Shown here: piece by piece, positions 12,759 through 13,818 of the stretch
Position numbering within the stretch: position 1 is the stretch's first letter
Layout: every line of letters begins with the position of its first letter
From: Myxococcales bacterium
GTDB taxonomy: Bacteria > Myxococcota > Bradymonadia > UBA7976 > UBA1532
Length of the DNA stretch: 13,818 nucleotides
Direction of reading: 5' to 3'
Assembly: GCA_020430675.1 (NCBI GenBank)
Contig: JAGQJJ010000040.1
Location: 1-13,818 of the forward strand
The notes under the pieces: model-generated
Databases searched by the model: none
Seen by the model: the letters and a program-made list of their open reading frames with translations, nothing else
What the model was told of the DNA's origin: nothing
Program-made: the position numbers and the translations under genes

Positions 12759-12764
12759 CCTCCT
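12759..12764 (-). promoter_or_regulatory. Ribosome binding site fixing the GTG start of the hydroxylase
   Basis: AGGAGG on the minus strand lies 5 bases before the GTG at 12753-12751 and is the best match to the 16S tail in the upstream region. It decides the start because no usable ATG exists near the beginning of the conserved region. Confidence 0.75.
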
Positions 12765-12850
12765 CGTCGACTCGCAAGATGGCGATTCTGGCCGGTCGTC
12801 GCAACTCGAACTGACCCGGATGCCGCGGCGCCGGGCTCGTGACGTGCCGG

Positions 12851-12879
12851 TTGACGCCGACCACGCAGACAGCCACAGT
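12851..12879 (+). promoter_or_regulatory. Possible promoter of the Cys-rich lipoprotein gene
   Basis: TTGACG (12851-12856) matches the -35 consensus at 5 of 6. With a 17 base spacer the -10 would be CACAGT (12874-12879), only 3 of 6. It lies in the 150 base gap (12754-12903) between divergent genes, and would give a leader of roughly 18 bases ahead of GGAGG and the ATG at 12904. It is weak and called by eye. Confidence 0.3.
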
Positions 12880-12903
12880 CGAGCCGGATTCGTGGAGGCG
12901 AGC

Positions 12904-13539
12904 ATGCGGCGAACGGCTTGGTTCTTGGTGGTTCTGGCGCTTGGTTGGGCCGGCTGCGACGACGGCGGCGATGACGCGGCGGCCGACGCGGGCGGCATGG
13001 GCGGAGCCGGTGGCGAAGGGGGCGCCGGCGGCGAAGGCGGCGGCGGCGAAGTCGACCTGAGCACCCAGGGGCGCATCGAAGCCTGGTTCGCCGAGGGCGA
13101 GCTGCTCTGCGAGATCCCCACCCATCCAAACGGGCTCTCTCAGGACGAAGACCTGGGCGCCTCGTCGCAGTGCTATCACGAGGTGCGCATCTCGTTCTCG
13201 GGCACGTCGTTCACGATCCACAACGTGCTGGGCACCGTGGGGCCCGACGGCTGCGACCGCGACACGATCTCGGGCGAGACCGAGTTTGTCAGCACCTCGC
13301 ATTCCATCACCAATATTCAGGGCAACGCCGACTGCTATGACTTCGACCTGGGCTATGGCCCGTTCGGCCAGGAGGGCCGGGCGAGCATCAGCGGCGACAC
13401 CGTCGCGGCCGAGTTGTATGTGGCCACGTTTGCCGCCAACCATCGGTGCGCCGACGGGCCGGTGGGCGCGGCGGGCGTGGTCTTCAATGGCGCGCCGTTC
13501 ACCGGCGATGCGGTGTTGCGTTGTCATCGCGTTCGCTGA
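12904..13539 (+). CDS. Cys-rich lipoprotein with Gly-rich linker, function unknown
   Basis: The product is 211 residues. The signal MRRTAWFLVVLALGWAGC ends in a lipobox (WAGC, Cys18). It is followed by an acidic run (DDGGDDAAADA) and a Gly/Glu-rich linker (about 29-49), then a compact domain (about 51-211). The domain has six cysteines (69, 90, 117, 144, 182, 207), probably three disulfides, and beta-strand-like stretches such as EVRISFSG and TSFTIHNV. No catalytic motif is evident, and I do not recognise the family. Asp at +2 would mean inner-membrane retention in enterobacteria, but that rule may not hold in this lineage. GGAGG lies 5 bases before the ATG. It is divergent from the hydroxylase gene and overlaps the next gene as TGATG, so the two should be co-translated. 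The lipoprotein call is firm; the role is unknown. Confidence 0.85.
   Translation: MRRTAWFLVVLALGWAGCDDGGDDAAADAGGMGGAGGEGGAGGEGGGGEVDLSTQGRIEAWFAEGELLCEIPTHPNGLSQDEDLGASSQCYHEVRISFSGTSFTIHNVLGTVGPDGCDRDTISGETEFVSTSHSITNIQGNADCYDFDLGYGPFGQEGRASISGDTVAAELYVATFAANHRCADGPVGAAGVVFNGAPFTGDAVLRCHRVR
13006..13050 (+). repeat. Gly-rich low-complexity linker in the lipoprotein gene
   Basis: Residues 35-49 of the lipoprotein are built of AGGEGG units (two full copies, then GGGE), encoded by GGC/GGT/GGG and GAA/GAG codons. Such linkers after the lipid cysteine space the folded domain from the membrane. The DNA is repetitive enough to vary in length by slippage. Confidence 0.7.
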
Positions 13540-13818
13540 TGGGGCGCGCGCTGGCGCTTTTCGGCTGCCTAGTCTGCGCCGCCACGGCCGCGGCGCAGCC
13601 GGCGCCGGGCATCTCGTATCCCGCGTGGCGGGACGCCCACGATCGCTCGGCCGAGCCGCAGTTTCCGGACCTGCGGCTGGCGATGTACTGGGTGACGCGG
13701 GCAACGGTGACCAACCAGCGCGCCGATCCCAACGGCCTGCGCGGGCAGGCGGCGGGGCCCATCGGCACCGGGAAGGGCAGCGTGGTCGAGGTGGGCGATG
13801 ACACTACGTCGTGGTTCA
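13539..13818 (+). CDS. Secreted protein, 3' truncated by the window, function unknown
   Basis: The ATG at 13539 shares its A with the stop codon of the lipoprotein (TGATG), and the frame stays open to the last base, giving 93 residues. The N-terminus is a signal peptide: MGRALALFGCLVCAATAAAQ, with a hydrophobic core and a likely AAA/Q cleavage at about residues 19-20. Two cysteines occur within the signal (10 and 13), but neither has a good lipobox. The mature part begins PAPGISYPAWRDAHDR and continues with RLAMYWVTRATVTN and GTGKGSVVEVGDD. I recognise no family. No independent ribosome site is obvious, fitting re-initiation after the lipoprotein. The signal peptide and overlap make it a credible gene despite the missing end. 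Confidence 0.7.
   Translation, partial: MGRALALFGCLVCAATAAAQPAPGISYPAWRDAHDRSAEPQFPDLRLAMYWVTRATVTNQRADPNGLRGQAAGPIGTGKGSVVEVGDDTTSWF

Noticed and set aside
11908..13539. A long + strand open frame giving a protein of 543 residues
   Set aside because: Its first two thirds oppose the hydroxylase gene, whose histidine motifs are unmistakable. Only the part from the ATG at 12904, with a lipoprotein signal and a ribosome site, is a credible gene.
12754..13704. Upstream extension of the hydroxylase frame on the minus strand
   Set aside because: It opposes the lipoprotein gene, has no family resemblance, and the strong AGGAGG-GTG start at 12753 fits the family N-terminus.

Overview
The window is very GC-rich, densely coded chromosomal DNA from a Gram-negative bacterium. 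Several exported proteins carry lipoprotein signals, one of them followed by a long Gly-rich linker. There is also a fused VKOR-DsbA disulfide-forming enzyme, and GC-ending codons dominate. This combination suggests a Myxococcota-like lineage (myxobacterial or bradymonad type). The assignment is inferred from style, because no rRNA or marker gene is present. I saw no tRNA, rRNA, CRISPR array, transposase or phage gene.

Layout. (1) 1-852 (+) is the 3' part of a serine hydrolase of the beta-lactamase class C type. (2) 853-1017 is an intergenic stretch that is almost entirely one long imperfect palindrome (858-1018) with a UUCG apex. (3) 1018-2283 (-) holds a GNAT-like acetyltransferase followed by a MAPEG-family membrane protein. 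(4) 2447-4186 (+) is a flavin amine/L-amino-acid oxidase with its own recognisable promoter. (5) 4187-12753 is a long run of minus-strand genes. In transcription order they are a fatty-acid-hydroxylase-type di-iron membrane enzyme and an SDR dehydrogenase (ATGA overlap); then VKOR-DsbA, an OmpA-like six-cysteine protein and a TlpA-like thioredoxin lipoprotein (GTGA overlap, then a 10 nt gap); then a LolA-like lipoprotein; then an M61 aminopeptidase with a PDZ domain and a sarcosine-oxidase-type FAD enzyme (13 nt gap). (6) 12904 to the window end (+) holds a six-cysteine Gly-linker lipoprotein overlapping the start of a secreted protein that runs off the window.

How the genes work together. 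The VKOR-DsbA / OmpA-like / TlpA trio reads as an envelope thiol-redox operon, and the co-translated six-Cys OmpA-like protein is an obvious candidate client. The hydroxylase/SDR pair could carry out consecutive oxidation of a lipid C-H to a carbinol and then a ketone. The M61 peptidase and the DAO-type oxidase form a small operon that could release and oxidise amino acids. A second, unrelated flavin amino-acid oxidase converges on it with the two stop codons abutting (TGATCA). The strongest structure not explained by coding is the 161 bp palindrome between the first two genes. No gene-free stretch exceeds 170 bases.
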